Numbered from the stretch's first letter, positions 11,390 to 21,890 are shown. The stretch is DNA of 64,000 bases from Eublepharis macularius (GCF_028583425.1 NC_072801.1:58543766-58607765); one strand, 5' to 3'. The notes: a model not told the origin generated them from the letters alone. Made by a program: numbers and translations.

Positions 11390-11575
11390 TATTTTCAAAT
11401 TTTCTGCAACCATACTCTATTGTATCTGTTCATTGAATGTCCTTGCCGTTGATCATATTGTATTATGCTCAGTGAATGTCCTTGCTGTTGATTACATTGT
11501 GTTCACTTGCACTGTGTAATCTGCCTTGGTTCTCAGTGAGAAAGGCGAACTATAAATAAATAAGCAAGTAAGTAA
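11390..11575 (+). repeat. LINE-like 3' tail
   Basis: It ends taatctgccttggttctcag then gagaaaggcgaactataaat and a short A/T-rich simple tail. The same ending recurs at about 16230-16430 and 58870-59000, as expected for 5'-truncated copies of one family. Inside it the ~40-bp unit with gaatgtccttgc-gttgat appears twice. Confidence 0.5.
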
Positions 11576-11847
11576 AAGTAAAGAGCTCTGGGTCTGCTTC
11601 TGGCCTGGACAGCAGGTTGCCATACCAGGGACCCCTCCTCCATCTGCCACCTTGAGTTCTGTGGTGGGAGAAAGGTGGAATGTAAATGAAATAAAGTCCA
11701 ACAAAGATCTCGCAAAGGTGCTTCACGCATTGTTGCTGTGTGTAGATAGCCATAGAAAATTGTAAGTGGGTATTTTTCGTGTGCTTTCAGTGTTCCAATT
11801 GGTTTATATTTGTTACCTTAAAATCCTTACAACAGCCTGGTGGCATA

Positions 11848-12060
11848 GGGTTGCCAACCTCCAGTTGGTGGATGGAGATCTGGAATTAAAACTGATTTCC
11901 AGTCCACATAAATCTGTTCCTCTGAAGAAAAGAGCTTCTTTGGCGTGTGGATTCTAAGGCACTAAACCCTTCTGAGATCCCTCCCTTCCCCAAACTCTGC
12001 TCTTCCCAGGCTCAACCCCCCAAATCTCCAGGAGTTTCCCAACCCAGTGCTGGCAACTCT
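11848..12060 (+). mobile_element. hAT-like non-autonomous element
   Basis: It starts TAGGGTTGCCAACCTCCAG and ends CTGGCAACTCTA, near-inverted termini (TAGGGTTGCC and GGCAACCCTA) as in the element at 21024. The body has ggagatctggaattaaaact and caaatctccaggagtttccc. A second repeat is inserted directly at its right end (12071-12264). Confidence 0.65.
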
Positions 12061-12070
12061 ATGTGAGTCA

Positions 12071-12264
12071 TAGATCCAGAGGAGTTAGCCGTGTTAGTCT
12101 GTAGTTACAAGATAGTAAAGAGTCCTGTAGCACCTTTAAGACTAACCAAGTTTATTGTAGCATAAGCTACAGATGTATTGCATCTGATGAAGAGAGCTGT
12201 GGTTCTTGAAAGTTTATGCCACAAATAAACGTGGTTAGTCTTAAAGGTGCTACAGGACTCTTTA
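12071..12264. mobile_element. Foldback retroposon-like insertion with target duplication
   Basis: Direct repeats CTATGTGAGTCA at 12059-12070 and 12265-12276 flank the insert. Inside and overlapping the right edge are perfect 36-bp inverted arms (12113-12148 and 12232-12267) built around cctgtagcacctttaagact. Related AAGGTGC-type text occurs at 3245, 17420, 36468 and 41945. Confidence 0.7.
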
Positions 12265-12483
12265 CTATGTGAGTCAGGCTAGTATTAATATCCCCCATAT
12301 AGTGGTTGGAGGGCTGAAGCAGTGAAAGAATGGATTGCCTCAGGCCACTCAAAGAGCTCACAGCAGAGGCAACATTCAGACCAGAAGCCTCCCCCATCAC
12401 AGATCATTCTGGGGTGTAATGGTTAGAGCATTAGACTAGAACTTGGAATATCTGGATTCAAATTCCTGCTCTGCCACATAATA

Positions 12484-12720
12484 ACAATAATAATAATTGT
12501 GCTTATATAGCACTCTTCTAGGCATATACGTGCCTCACTCAGAGTGGTGAAAAAGGCTAACATTGTTATTGTTCCCACAATACAGCTGCCTGGGGAACTG
12601 GGGCTGAGAGGGGTGGCTTACCTAAGGTCCCCTACTGAGCTCATGGCAGTAGTGGAATTCGAACCAGCAGAATGCTGATTTGCAATCCAACCACTTAAAC
12701 ACTATTCTACAACAGTAGTT
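12484..12720 (+). repeat. CORE-SINE-like relic
   Basis: It starts aataataataattgtgctta with tatagcactcttctaggcat and continues to gtggaattcgaaccagcaga and ccaaccacttaaacac, the pattern of ancient amniote CORE-SINE/MIR-type repeats. It follows a partial tRNA-derived SINE head at about 12412-12480. Confidence 0.45.
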
Positions 12721-12807
12721 GTAGAATACAACTTCTCTCTTTCAGCTGAATTGCCTCAAAGGGTTGATAAAATGTAGAAGGGGAAAGTAATGTTAGTTGC
12801 TTTGGAT

Positions 12808-12992
12808 CTAACATTGCCAGTTCCAGGTTGGGAAACCCATGGAAATTTGAGGGTAGAGCCTGATAGAGAGTAGAGGCCATAGAGTCCACCCTCCAAAGCT
12901 GCTGTTTCCTCCAAGGGACTGATCTCTGTAACTCTGGAGATCCGTTGTAATTCAGGGAGATATCCATGCCCCACTTGGATGTTAGCAACCAT
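12808..12992 (-). mobile_element. hAT-like non-autonomous element, reverse copy
   Basis: The reverse complement begins near TATGGTTGCTAACATCCAAG and carries the family body (ggatctccagagttacagag; ggtggactctatggcctcta), ending near CTGGCAATGTTA. Diverged, orientation minus. Confidence 0.65.
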
Positions 12993-13282
12993 ATTTAGGT
13001 CTCTACTGAGGAGAGAAGCGGAGCATAAATATACAAATAAATAAACAAATAAATACAACGCAACACTAGTGTCCTTTCTGCATTTGTGACCTGAATCACC
13101 TACCTGTGATATTCCCATTTGAAATTCCATATTTTTATTTTTATGGAATGGATTCAAAGCTTGTGATGGGGAGAATATTCCGTGGATTCCTTCTTCTGCT
13201 ACAGACCCCCACATTGTATCTACTGCTGATCCTGGAGGGTCCCTTGACCCATAGGGCAGCATTTCAGGCAGAGTAGTGGGCT

Positions 13283-13571
13283 CTGCACAAGACATCTTGC
13301 CCAGGGATGTTCAAGTGTAGGGAGATGCAATGTTAGCTGGGAAGCTTAGTTTCAAAAGACAGAGCTGACAGAGATAGCTCCGCAGAGGGTTTCTTAATTT
13401 TCACCTCCTGGAAGGGGAAGTGAAATTGATAGAGCCTTTGAGAAGGTGAAGATGAAATTAACAAACCCTCTGAGGAGTGATCTCCGCCGGCTCTGTCTTT
13501 TTAAACAAAGCTTCCTGTCTAACATTGCATCTCCCTACACTTGAGCATCCCCATGTAAGATGTCTTGTAGA
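13283..13571. mobile_element. Inverted-repeat MITE, long form
   Basis: The left end, gcacaagacatcttgcccag then ggatgttcaagtgtagggag, mirrors the right end, ctccctacacttgagcatcc then ccatgtaagatgtcttgtag. Complementarity continues inward (gatgcaatgttagctgggaa against cttcctgtctaacattgcat). The 162-bp element at 53109-53270 has the same ends. Confidence 0.75.
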
Positions 13572-14083
13572 GAGAGACTCTGTGATCTTAGCATGCCTGG
13601 GTTAATAACCTTTTCATCTCAGTTGTGTAAAAGAATCTTCAGCAAGGAATTCAGTGCGCAGCAGCAGGGGTCGTGATTCTGTAAAGCTGGTGGTAAGCCT
13701 GGGATCCCAAAAGCAGCAGGTGAAATGGTCAACTTGTATTTGGAGTGTAACATTTAAAATGGAGGTGGGGCACCCAATGAGATGTTTGCTCTCCAGAATA
13801 TTACTAGCCCATTAGGAGGAAGGCTCATCCAAACTTTGTGGTATCTGATATGGAGGAACATTTAATTATGTAAGTTGCTATGAGCTCCCTTCTGTGGAAA
13901 GGCATTCATAGCAGTTCATAAGAACTTTGCTGTAGCCTGGCCAATAGCTCTGTGTGTGTGTGTGTGTATTCTGTGGTGGAGGCCTCATTTTGCTCCTGGT
14001 TTTGCGGTCATGGAAGCTACCATTCTCCCTCTGCCAAAACACCCAGCATAATCACTATTCTCTCTCTCCAACTCTCCCTTTAG

Positions 14084-14273
14084 GGTGACGGTGGATAAAA
14101 CCACAGAGAAAAAATGTTGGCCATGGAAAATATTCGATAGTAGCTCAGGGAAGATATGCAAGGGTGGTTGCAATGCAATTGTTGACACAGGGACTTCTCT
14201 CATCACGGGACCTAGTGACGAGATCCGTGAGTTGCATGAGGCTATCGGGGCTCAACATGCCTTTGGAGGGCAG
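14084..14273 (+). CDS. NAPSA: Napsin A-like aspartic protease exon 7 (second catalytic Asp)
   Basis: A strong polypyrimidine tract and AG end at 14083; donor cag|GTAAGG at 14274. Phase 2 in, phase 0 out; residues 166-228. [20 protein letters not shown] holds the second catalytic Asp (Asp199) and closely resembles napsin A. Cys190 and Cys194 form the family C-x3-C pair. Between the VTV start and Cys190 there are about 15 more residues than in cathepsin D or human napsin A, including [15 protein letters not shown] with extra Cys176. An AG inside the exon at the end of gatag could shorten the insert, but it lacks a good pyrimidine tract. Confidence 0.92.
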
Positions 14274-14559
14274 GTAAGGGACAACACATCTGGATCTTAT
14301 AATGATATGTGTACAAAACAAAGCCACGCGTTTTTGCTTTTCCACTGATTTGATCCATGGCTTGATTCTGAACTCATTTGCCTCTCTCTCTTCTCCCTGT
14401 GGGTCACTCTCCAACATGACCAAGAAATGGATGAAGCTTTGCGGATGGGTGGGTTAGAGTTCTAATGAGAGAAGATATGAAATCCTAAGCAGAGTTACTC
14501 CAGTCTAAGCCCATTAGAATTTCATTGTTAGAGGTCTGTGATTCTCCCAGCATTTTAAA

Positions 14560-14797
14560 AGGAAAATTAGCAGCCACGCTGTCCCCCACCCATTAAAATT
14601 AAGGCCACAACGTGGAGTGGCGCCTGGAGTTAAATCTGATATCCAGTTCCTACAGCTGGAGGAAATGGTAACTTCGGAGGACAGACTCTTTGGCATCACA
14701 TCTTGCTGAGGAGTTCTGTCAACGAACCCCACCTGTCACAGGCTCCACCCCCAAGTATCCAAGAATTTCCCAACCTAGGATTTGCAATCCTATTCCT
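14560..14797 (+). repeat. Diverged hAT-like dispersed repeat
   Basis: The body text is recognisable (gcctggagttaaatctgata, ggctccacccccaagtatcc, gaatttcccaacctaggatt) and it ends at GCAATCCTA. The left terminus is unclear. Confidence 0.5.
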
Positions 14798-15439
14798 TGT
14801 ACTGCTTTTCTGATTGAAACTGATTGCCCCTCAGGCTTTTATTAGTTCTGGAGAAGAAAAAAAGATTGGCATACCCCCTTTTTGCCTGCTTTTTCCCCTT
14901 TCAGAGCTACTAACAGTGCAAACTGCTGAGTGGAAACCGTAAGGAAGTGGAACGGTTAAGCCCCTTTTCCTCATGTGCTGTGGCCCCAATTTGATCTAGC
15001 AGCCAATGCATCTGCTATTTGCCGTTTTACACGAGAAGTTCTGACCTGCGATCTTCCAAGCATCTTCAAATAATTAGGTCCTAACTGTACCCAAACAATG
15101 TATCTACCTTTCCTCTTTGGGCAACGTTTTCAGCTATGCAGATGGGAGCGAGCTTGAGTTTTAATGACAGAGGTCAATCATGGCAGGCAGCCGATTTAAC
15201 TCTCATTCCAACAGCATCTCCAAGTGCATTTCCTTCCTCCCATATAAATGAATGGCATTGGCTACTGTTACCTGTTGTTGGGTAAACACACGTTGCGGGG
15301 ACTGCAGTGCAAGCTAGAATCTACCCTCTGCCCCTGACTCTGGATGCTGTTGCTATCACTGACAGGGGCCCTATCAACAAGAGTGCATAGCCTAAAGGTG
15401 TCTCTAACCATCACAATGAGGAACATTTCGGTGCCAAAT

Positions 15440-15662
15440 ATAGACTTCATTTATACTCCGCCTTTCTCCCCAATGTGGATCCAAAGTAGCATACATTATT
15501 CTCCTCTCCTCCGTTCTATCCTCACAGCAACCCTGGGTTAGGCTGAGAGGGTGTAACTGGGCCCAATGCCATCCAGCAAGCTTCCGTGATAAAGTCGTGA
15601 TTTGAACCTGGGTCTCCCAGACCCTAGCCCAGCACCCTAACCACTGTACCACAGTGCAAAGA
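15440..15662 (-). repeat. tRNA-derived SINE
   Basis: Minus-strand copy: tatactccgcctttctcccc (3' end), aaccctgggttaggctgaga, gatttgaacctgggtctccc (B-box region) and ctaaccactgtaccacagtg (head). Confidence 0.8.
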
Positions 15663-15687
15663 TTCATGGAAGGATTCCACACAGACG

Positions 15688-15915
15688 ATGAGAGTCAGTA
15701 TGGTATAGTGACTAGAATGACAGATCAGGACGGGGTTCAGATTTCAGCCCTGAAATTCACTGGATGGCCTGAGGCCAGTCCCTCTCTCTCCAGCCTACCA
15801 TATATTGCAAGATTCCCTAACGTATATTGCAAGATGGCTGCGAGAATGAAATGGATGAGAACATTATGTGCTACACTGAGTGCTTTAAAGGAAGAGCGGG
15901 ATTTGATGCAACAGA
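15688..15915 (+). repeat. tRNA-derived SINE, diverged
   Basis: Head gagagtcagtatggtatagtg, then ggatggcctgaggccagtcc and gagaatgaaatggatgagaa. It lies head to head with the minus copy ending at 15662. Confidence 0.65.
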
Positions 15916-16459
15916 GGACAGGCCGTTAAGAAACCACACCCAGGAGAACAATACTGTTGGGCTCCCGGGACTGGACGAGGAATAGTATGCTCTTGAGCCA
16001 GCCCTGAACCTTAGCAGTGTGACATAATTGCCCTGAGGTTCGGAACAGGAGGAGCCGAGAGCTGTTCGTCTACACCTGCATAGTGCATTATTCAGGAGGA
16101 AATAGGGCTTTATTATAACGGAATGGTTCAGAAAGCTGCTTTAATAAAGGGAAAGGGACTGTGGACTAGACTACTGCGTACTGTATGTACTATCTGTTGC
16201 TGTATATATTATCCTATTATGCAATGTTCACATTGTTTAATACGTCATGTATTAAACTTATGCTTTGTTTCAGTTTGTTACAGATGTTTATTCAGTTTTA
16301 ATTTCAGCAGTCCTCCTAATCTCATTATATTACTTATTAGTTGTCCCATCCTATTGAATCCTTTGACCTATCCTGTGTAGTCTGCTTTGAGACTCAGTGA
16401 GAAAGGCAGAATATAAACAAACAAACTATGTGGGGAAGGAGTATGTTTTGCCTATTTTT

Positions 16460-16700
16460 AAAATCTATTTATTTATTATTATTCATTTATAAGTAAATTT
16501 CTCCCCAATGGGGACCCAAAGTGGCTTAGATCATTCTCCTTTCCTCCATTTTGTCATCACAACAGCCCTGTGGGGTAGGTTAGGCTGAGAGTATGCAATT
16601 GGCCCAAAGTCATCCGGGAAGCTTCCCATGTCAGAGTGGGGATTTGAACCTGGGTCCCTCAGTTCTTAGTTTGACACTCTAATCACTTTAGTACATCCCC
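16460..16700 (-). repeat. tRNA-derived SINE
   Basis: Minus-strand copy with the tail complement atttatttattattattcat, body ccccaatggggacccaaagt and gtggggtaggttaggctgag, B-box region gatttgaacctgggtccctc. Confidence 0.8.
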
Positions 16701-17328
16701 CTCCCTCCGTGCTGTATGGGAAAATTGGAAGGGGGAAATTGTAGTTGGGGAATGCTTGCCTCTTGGTATACAACCTCCAACCCTAATCCCCCGCCATTCC
16801 AGAATCTTGTATGTTTATAGGGCCTTGGCCCATTCACAGTTTATTAAGATAAGAGGAACTGCTACCCTTCAGTTCTTAATTAACCCTGCTATCTGGACTT
16901 TTCAACCTCAAATTGCTCAGAGCCCAGCCCTCCAAAACTTATACATCCTGGAATCAAGAGCTGGAGATGCACCCTTCACCGTGCACATCTCCTGAAACAA
17001 TCTCTCCCTCCTGGATACTACAAACTGCTAGGAGCTTGAAAAGACAGATTCCTCCTCCACGCCACTCTTTTCCTTCCTCAACCCTTAAACCTGACATTCA
17101 GTTGCCTGACTTCTGCGATGTATACCTCCTGAAGGGTTAAGCTGTTTGGGGAGGTTTTATTTCTTGATTCTGGAAATTTATACTGTCATATCTTTCCGCA
17201 TAAATGGGGAGTTCCCTGAATCTGCAGACTCCCTTACTGCCCTACTGATACAGCACCATCAAATGAGCTGTTAAAAGGAGTGATGATGATGCATTTTCCT
17301 TCCTTTAGGAGATGAGATGTTTCAGAAA

Positions 17329-17390
17329 CAGAAGCAATGTTATAGGATTACAGAAGCAATGTTATAGGATTACAGAAGCAATGTTACTGT
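17329..17390 (+). repeat. 22-bp tandem repeat
   Basis: acagaagcaatgttataggatt occurs as two full units and a third partial unit in direct tandem, the first two with no visible differences. Confidence 0.85.
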
Positions 17391-18328
17391 GCAATCCTAA
17401 ACTGAAGAAAAGAGCAAGAGTTCAGTAGCTCCTGTAAGACTCACAAAATTTGTGGTAGGATATGAGCTTTCTTGAGTTACAGCTCACTCTGAAGAAGTGT
17501 ATTTTTTAAGGTACTACTGGACCCAGATCTTGCTCTTCTACTACAGACCAACATGGTTAACCGACTGAAGTAGTGGGCTATGCAAACAGGTGCAGGCTTA
17601 GTTCTCAGCGATTCCCATTGAGACCTTTGTGACAAAGGAAATGAGCTATAATCTGGGACTTTATTCAGACAGAATATCATAACGTCATTGGGCATGAACC
17701 TGGCTTGTTGTTGTGTTTTTGTGCATGCCTCACTCCTGCCTCCTCCCCGCTCCCTTCTTGTGTGGAGTGCAGTGAAGGAATCCTGGTGCAAAACAAATTC
17801 CAGTTATGCCTGTCCTATGCATGTATGGTAAATCTCAATCGGGGACTGGTTTAATCCAGGTTTAGAATAACGACAGGAGCAGGTGGAAAACCCTTTGAAA
17901 CAGATTAACCCAGGCATCTGAATTCATACAACGTAGGTACCCAGAGTTTGTTTTAAACAACAATTCCTTTTTAGTGCTGAGAGAGGGGAGGAAAGGAAGA
18001 AAGTGTGTGCACATGATTTTGGCAATGAGCTCAGTTGGGGCACAGTGTCAGCTTAATGTCAGTTTAACATGTGAACCAAGGTTGAGAAAAGCAAAAATGG
18101 CCTCTCACTACAGATGCCGGGATAGTAAGAGCATATTTTACCTCATATTAACCATGAATGTTTGTAACATGAATGGTTAATAGCTGCCTGGAAAATGATA
18201 TCCCTGTGCCTTGCTCTCCTCTTCTTTCCAGTAATATAAAGTAAAATTCACCACACTGAAAGTTTGCTGTGTGATAATGTTGTGTCATACAAAGAATTAC
18301 TCTACATCATTTGTAGTGGCATCTCCAT

Positions 18329-18520
18329 GGCCGTTTCCAGATGGCTTACCTGCTTCCGGAACGTCGCACCATCTTGCGGGGAAAATGCAAAATATTGCGT
18401 TTTCTCGCGCGAGTTTTGCGTGACGTCGCGCAAAACTCGCGCGAGAAAACACGGTATTTCGCATTTTCCCCGCAAGATGGCACGACGTTCCGGAGGCAGG
18501 TAAGCCGTCTGGAAACGGCC
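18329..18520. mobile_element. 192-bp near-perfect palindrome (CpG-rich MITE)
   Basis: It runs from GGCCGTTTCCAGATGGCTTA to its complement ending CTGGAAACGGCC, with dyad centre in GACGTC at 18422-18427. The arms pair almost throughout, including caccatcttgcggggaaaat and the TCTCGCGCGAG core. Because both strands read alike, overlapping frames on the two strands show nearly the same peptide. A compact non-autonomous foldback element is the likeliest origin; no clear target duplication is visible. Confidence 0.85.
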
Positions 18521-18676
18521 CTCATCAGCTGCAGGCCCACAACATCTAGTTTGTCTGATCTCTTGGATACTGTAGTGAGAAAATCTAGCAAATGTCTTAG
18601 AAGAGGCATGGGGGCAGGGGAATTGTCTGACCTCTTTTTCCTCACCCCAGTTATACTTTCTCTTGTCTTCCTACAG

Positions 18677-18775
18677 TATTTGATAGAGTGTGAAAAGATG
18701 TCTACATTACCGAATGTGACTTTCTACCTTAGTGGCAAACCCTACACTCTCACCCCAGAAGTATACACACTCAAG
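18677..18775 (+). CDS. NAPSA: Napsin A-like aspartic protease exon 8
   Basis: Acceptor cttcctacag|TAT, donor aag|GTAAGA; 33 codons, phase 0 at both ends, residues 229-261. YLIECEKMSTLPNVTFYLSG matches the Y-I-CEK-STLP-ITL-LGG segment of cathepsin D, followed by the L-PE-YTLK motif. Cys233 should pair with Cys270 in the last exon. Asn241 (NVT) is a predicted N-glycosylation site. Exon length and phase are canonical for the family. Confidence 0.93.
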
Positions 18776-18899
18776 GTAAGAGAATCTGAGCAAAGACCTG
18801 TGAGGCATTGGTGATGGCCTCAACAAGTGTACAAGCTAGCATTTTTTGCCACAAATTATTTCACTCATTTGCATTCTCTGTTTTAATAAAACAACATTT

Positions 18900-19135
18900 G
18901 ATTTATATACCACCCTTCAGGACAACTTAGTGCCCTCTCAGAGCGGTTTACAAAGCGTGCTATTATTATCCTCATGACAATCACCCTGTGAGGTGGGTGG
19001 GGCTGAGGTAGCTTTGAGAGAGCTCTGACTGATCCAAGGTCACCCATTTGGTTTCAAGCGGAGGAGTGGAAAATCAAAACCGGTTTTTCAGATTAGACTC
19101 CTGCTGCTCCTAACCACTACACCAAACTGACTTTT
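18900..19135 (-). repeat. tRNA-derived SINE
   Basis: Minus-strand copy of the 6325-6570 subfamily: atataccacccttcaggaca, ctcagagcggtttacaaagc, ccctgtgaggtgggtggggc and ctaaccactacaccaaactg. Confidence 0.8.
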
Positions 19136-19479
19136 TCTTAGTGGAGTTACAGGGAAGCTTTGCCAGTTGACTTTCCTTATTTTTTAAATCCCATCCTTCT
19201 TCAAGGAGCTTAGGTGATGCACATGTCTCCCCCACCCTAGTGGCAAATCATGGTTCCACGGGCTATTTTCAGATTGGGAGAGGCTGAAGTCCCTTCTCCC
19301 TATGCACTGTAGTCCCCAGTCTGAATCTGCTGCCACGTGTTTGAGAAACTCCCAACACAACCTGCTTGATATGTCTTGGGGATGGACCTGGGAACAGTGT
19401 ATTGTGTAGTCAGGCCCTGATGGTGAGCAAGGATGAACCTGGGCCTTCTATGCCAAGTCCAACGTTCTAACCACTACAT

Positions 19480-19710
19480 CATGGTGTAGTGACTAGAGTG
19501 CTGGAGTACGATCTGGAAGAACAAGGTTCGGATCATACTGTGCCATGGAAGCTCAATGGGTGACCTTGGGCCGGTCTCTTTCTCTCTCAGTCTATCTTCC
19601 TTCACAGAGTTGTTAGTGAGAGGATAAAATGGAGGACGGGAGAACAATGTCATAAGCTACTTTAGATCCCCGCTTGGGGGGGGGGAAGTGGGGGCACAAA
19701 TAAATAAATA
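19480..19710 (+). repeat. tRNA-derived SINE
   Basis: atggtgtagtgactagagtg (head), caatgggtgaccttgggccg, gagaggataaaatggaggac and a tail of caaataaataaataac. A run of G's interrupts the 3' part. Confidence 0.8.
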
Positions 19711-20705
19711 ACATCTTCCCTGTGAAGGAAGAGAACTGACATTTTAATCAATATCTGTTTGTATGCAAATATGCAGGTTGCGCAAATGGGGGGAAAGGAG
19801 ACATTCAGTTGGACAGGGCTGCGTGTTCATTTAAAATATTTTATGCCCTGCTCTGTCTGTCACGTAATATACAGAGTGGTTCACAAGCCCATTAAAAATA
19901 CTTTATTTAAGTTGGTTTTACTCTGCCTTTCCCTGCTAGCAGGCTCCAGGGGGCATATACAAATTTAAAATTTTTATCAATTATAAAAATATTATAACAC
20001 AAACCATAAACATCTTGCAATTGTACAATCTGTCAGCGTCTTTCACATAAACCTAAACATTAGCTAAACGCTCTCTTAAACAGTCCTGCCTTGCATAATT
20101 TCCTGAGTTTAATAGCAGCTGTTAATAACATCCCACATTTAGTACAGTTGCAGAAATAAATAGCATCTTGAAAAAAAAGCATAAAAGATCAATTAATCGC
20201 AGTGGAGACTATAATTTTATATTAAAACAGCAGCAGGTAATACCAGCATCTCAAAGCATAAAATAAAACAAACGGAGCACCCAACCCCATACCTTCAACT
20301 AAACATCTAGGAAAATTAAAATTAAGTTTTTCACATGATACCTAAAGGTTTACAAACATGCCAGGGCAGCTGCTTTTCGGAGGAAATTCTAGAGTTGGGG
20401 CAGAGAAGACCCTGTCTGTGGTCACCACCTCTGAAGGTAGGTATGCAGAAAGATGCATCTCTGCCTAAGATCTTAACTGGGATTGAAGTTTGAAGTGGAA
20501 CAGTCCCATTCTGCCACCTCTGGCCTAAGTTTTTGTAAAGCCTGCCACTTGCCTACCTGTGAACAATTCACAGATGAAAACAATATGTTTGTTAGCACCC
20601 CTTTTCTCAGACCAAGGATCAGTGACTGAGCCTGATGCCCTACACACACACACGAACACACACACACGTGATCATGCTGAAGTTTGTATTTACAACAGTA
20701 TTCTA

Positions 20706-20890
20706 TAGGGTTGCCAGCTCCAGGTGGGGCCTGGAGATCTCCTGGAATTACAATTAATCTCCAGACTACAGACTACAGAAGAAAATGGGTGCTTTGGAGA
20801 GTGGACTGTATGGAATTATACTTCACTGAGGTCCCTTCCCCATCCCAAACTCTACTCTAGGATAAAATCCTAGAGTTCTACCCCAGATCC
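20706..20890 (+). mobile_element. hAT-like non-autonomous element, 3' truncated
   Basis: It starts TAGGGTTGCCAGCTCCAGGT and continues ctggagatctcctggaatta and ggtgctttggagagtggact, the clearest copy of the family body. The right terminus is missing; a short reverse fragment of the same family follows at 20940-20971. Confidence 0.7.
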
Positions 20891-20980
20891 TTAAAAATGT
20901 GGCACACAGCAAATAAGAATTAACATTAAGGAGTTTGTTGGTGCCATAGAGTCCACTCTCCAAAGCAGCCTGAATAGCTT

Positions 20981-21590
20981 GTCTGGAAGCTAAGCGAGGT
21001 CAGCCACGGTGAGTACTTGGATGTAGGGTTGCCAGTCCTCCATTGAGGGTGGGGGATCCCCTGCCCCCCTTCACCTCCCACCCCTCCTCCACCCCCACCC
21101 CCTCCCGGGGCACACTCCTGCATGCTGCAGCGACCTAATTTGGGCCTGATTCAGGCCAAATCAGGCTGCTGCAGAGTGCAACAGCACTCTCACGCTCCAC
21201 AATGGCCAGATTCAGGCTGATTCGGACTAGATTTGGCCCGAATTGGGCTCCTGTGCTCTGCAGCAGCTCAATTCGTGCCCAAATTGAGCCTGATTTGGGC
21301 CCCTGTGGAGCACAGGAGCGCTCCCAGGGCAGCGTGTGACCTGCGTGATGATGTCATCATGCCGGCTGGGAGCGCACAAGGGGGAGGCTAAAAGGTAGGT
21401 GCCAGGTCTCCAACCTCCTGCCCTGGATGTCAGGGGACCAGGCAACCCTACTTGGATGGGAGACTTCCAAGGAAGACTGGGGTTGCTATACAGAGGACAG
21501 CAGTGGAAAACCACCCATACTCATCTCTTGCCTGGAACCCCATATGGATAGGATCACCACAAGGCAGCTCTGACTTGACGGCACGTTGAT
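20981..21590 (+). repeat. 5S rRNA-derived SINE, split by an insertion
   Basis: gtctggaagctaagcgaggt ... gagtacttggatg at the left and ggagacttccaaggaagact plus ggggttgct at the right together follow the 5S rRNA internal control region (GGAAGCTAAGC, TACTTGGATGGGAGAC). The SINE body continues with cagtggaaaaccacccatac. The reverse copy at 44494-44696 has the uninterrupted order. Confidence 0.8.
21024..21450. mobile_element. hAT-like non-autonomous transposon, 427 bp
   Basis: Termini TAGGGTTGCC and GGCAACCCTA are perfect 10-bp inverted repeats. They are flanked by the 8-bp direct repeat CTTGGATG (21016-21023 and 21451-21458), the length typical of hAT transposition. The interior is GC-rich with gatgatgtcatcatgccggc. 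Removing the insert and one duplication restores the continuous 5S-derived motif. Confidence 0.85.
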
Positions 21591-21890
21591 GGCCCTCAGG
21601 GATAAGGGTCTCTTTGAATGTGTGCCTGATATCTGGGCATCATATGCATAGGTATATCATCAATACATACATGAAGTTGCCTTGTCTGCAATGTTGTTTT
21701 AATGTCCCTGTTTTTTAAATTGTGGTTTGGGGAACATTCAGTGATAATGTTCCCTGCTTCTTGGTGGGTTTTAGTAGAATAAAGGTTAAGAATCACTATA
21801 CTAGAAAAAATGCCATTGTCCTCCAAAAGATCCTCTCTTGCTTAAAATTTCCTCCTGCAGCTATGGTGTCTGACATTATTATCAAAGGTG

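Larger units (their letters stand above)
9281..14083 (+). other. Intron 6 of the NAPSA-like gene
   Basis: Repeat-dense intron: Sauria-type SINE (9571-9862), two copies of a 150-bp palindromic MITE (10953-11102 and 11217-11358), a LINE-like 3' tail (about 11390-11575), a hAT-like copy (11848-12060), a foldback element with target duplication (12071-12264), a CORE-SINE-like relic (12484-12720), a reverse hAT-like copy (12808-12992), a large inverted-repeat MITE (13283-13571) and a short TG run at 13952. No coding exon is visible. Confidence 0.75.
14274..18676 (+). other. Intron 7 of the NAPSA-like gene
   Basis: It contains a diverged hAT-like copy (about 14560-14797), tRNA-derived SINEs (15440-15662 minus, 15688-15915 plus, 16460-16700 minus), a LINE-like tail (about 16230-16430), a 22-bp tandem repeat (17329-17390), an AAGGTAC-type foldback repeat (about 17415-17575) and the 192-bp palindrome at 18329-18520. 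No additional exon is seen. Confidence 0.75.

Noticed and set aside
16756..17140. Pair of overlapping plus frames of 75-79 codons
   Set aside because: No homology recognised, no splice sites, and they sit between repeats in intron 7.
18341..18814. 157-codon frame on plus and a similar 99-codon frame on minus
   Set aside because: Both translate the 192-bp palindrome, so their similarity is a symmetry artefact; the plus frame then runs through the real exon 8.
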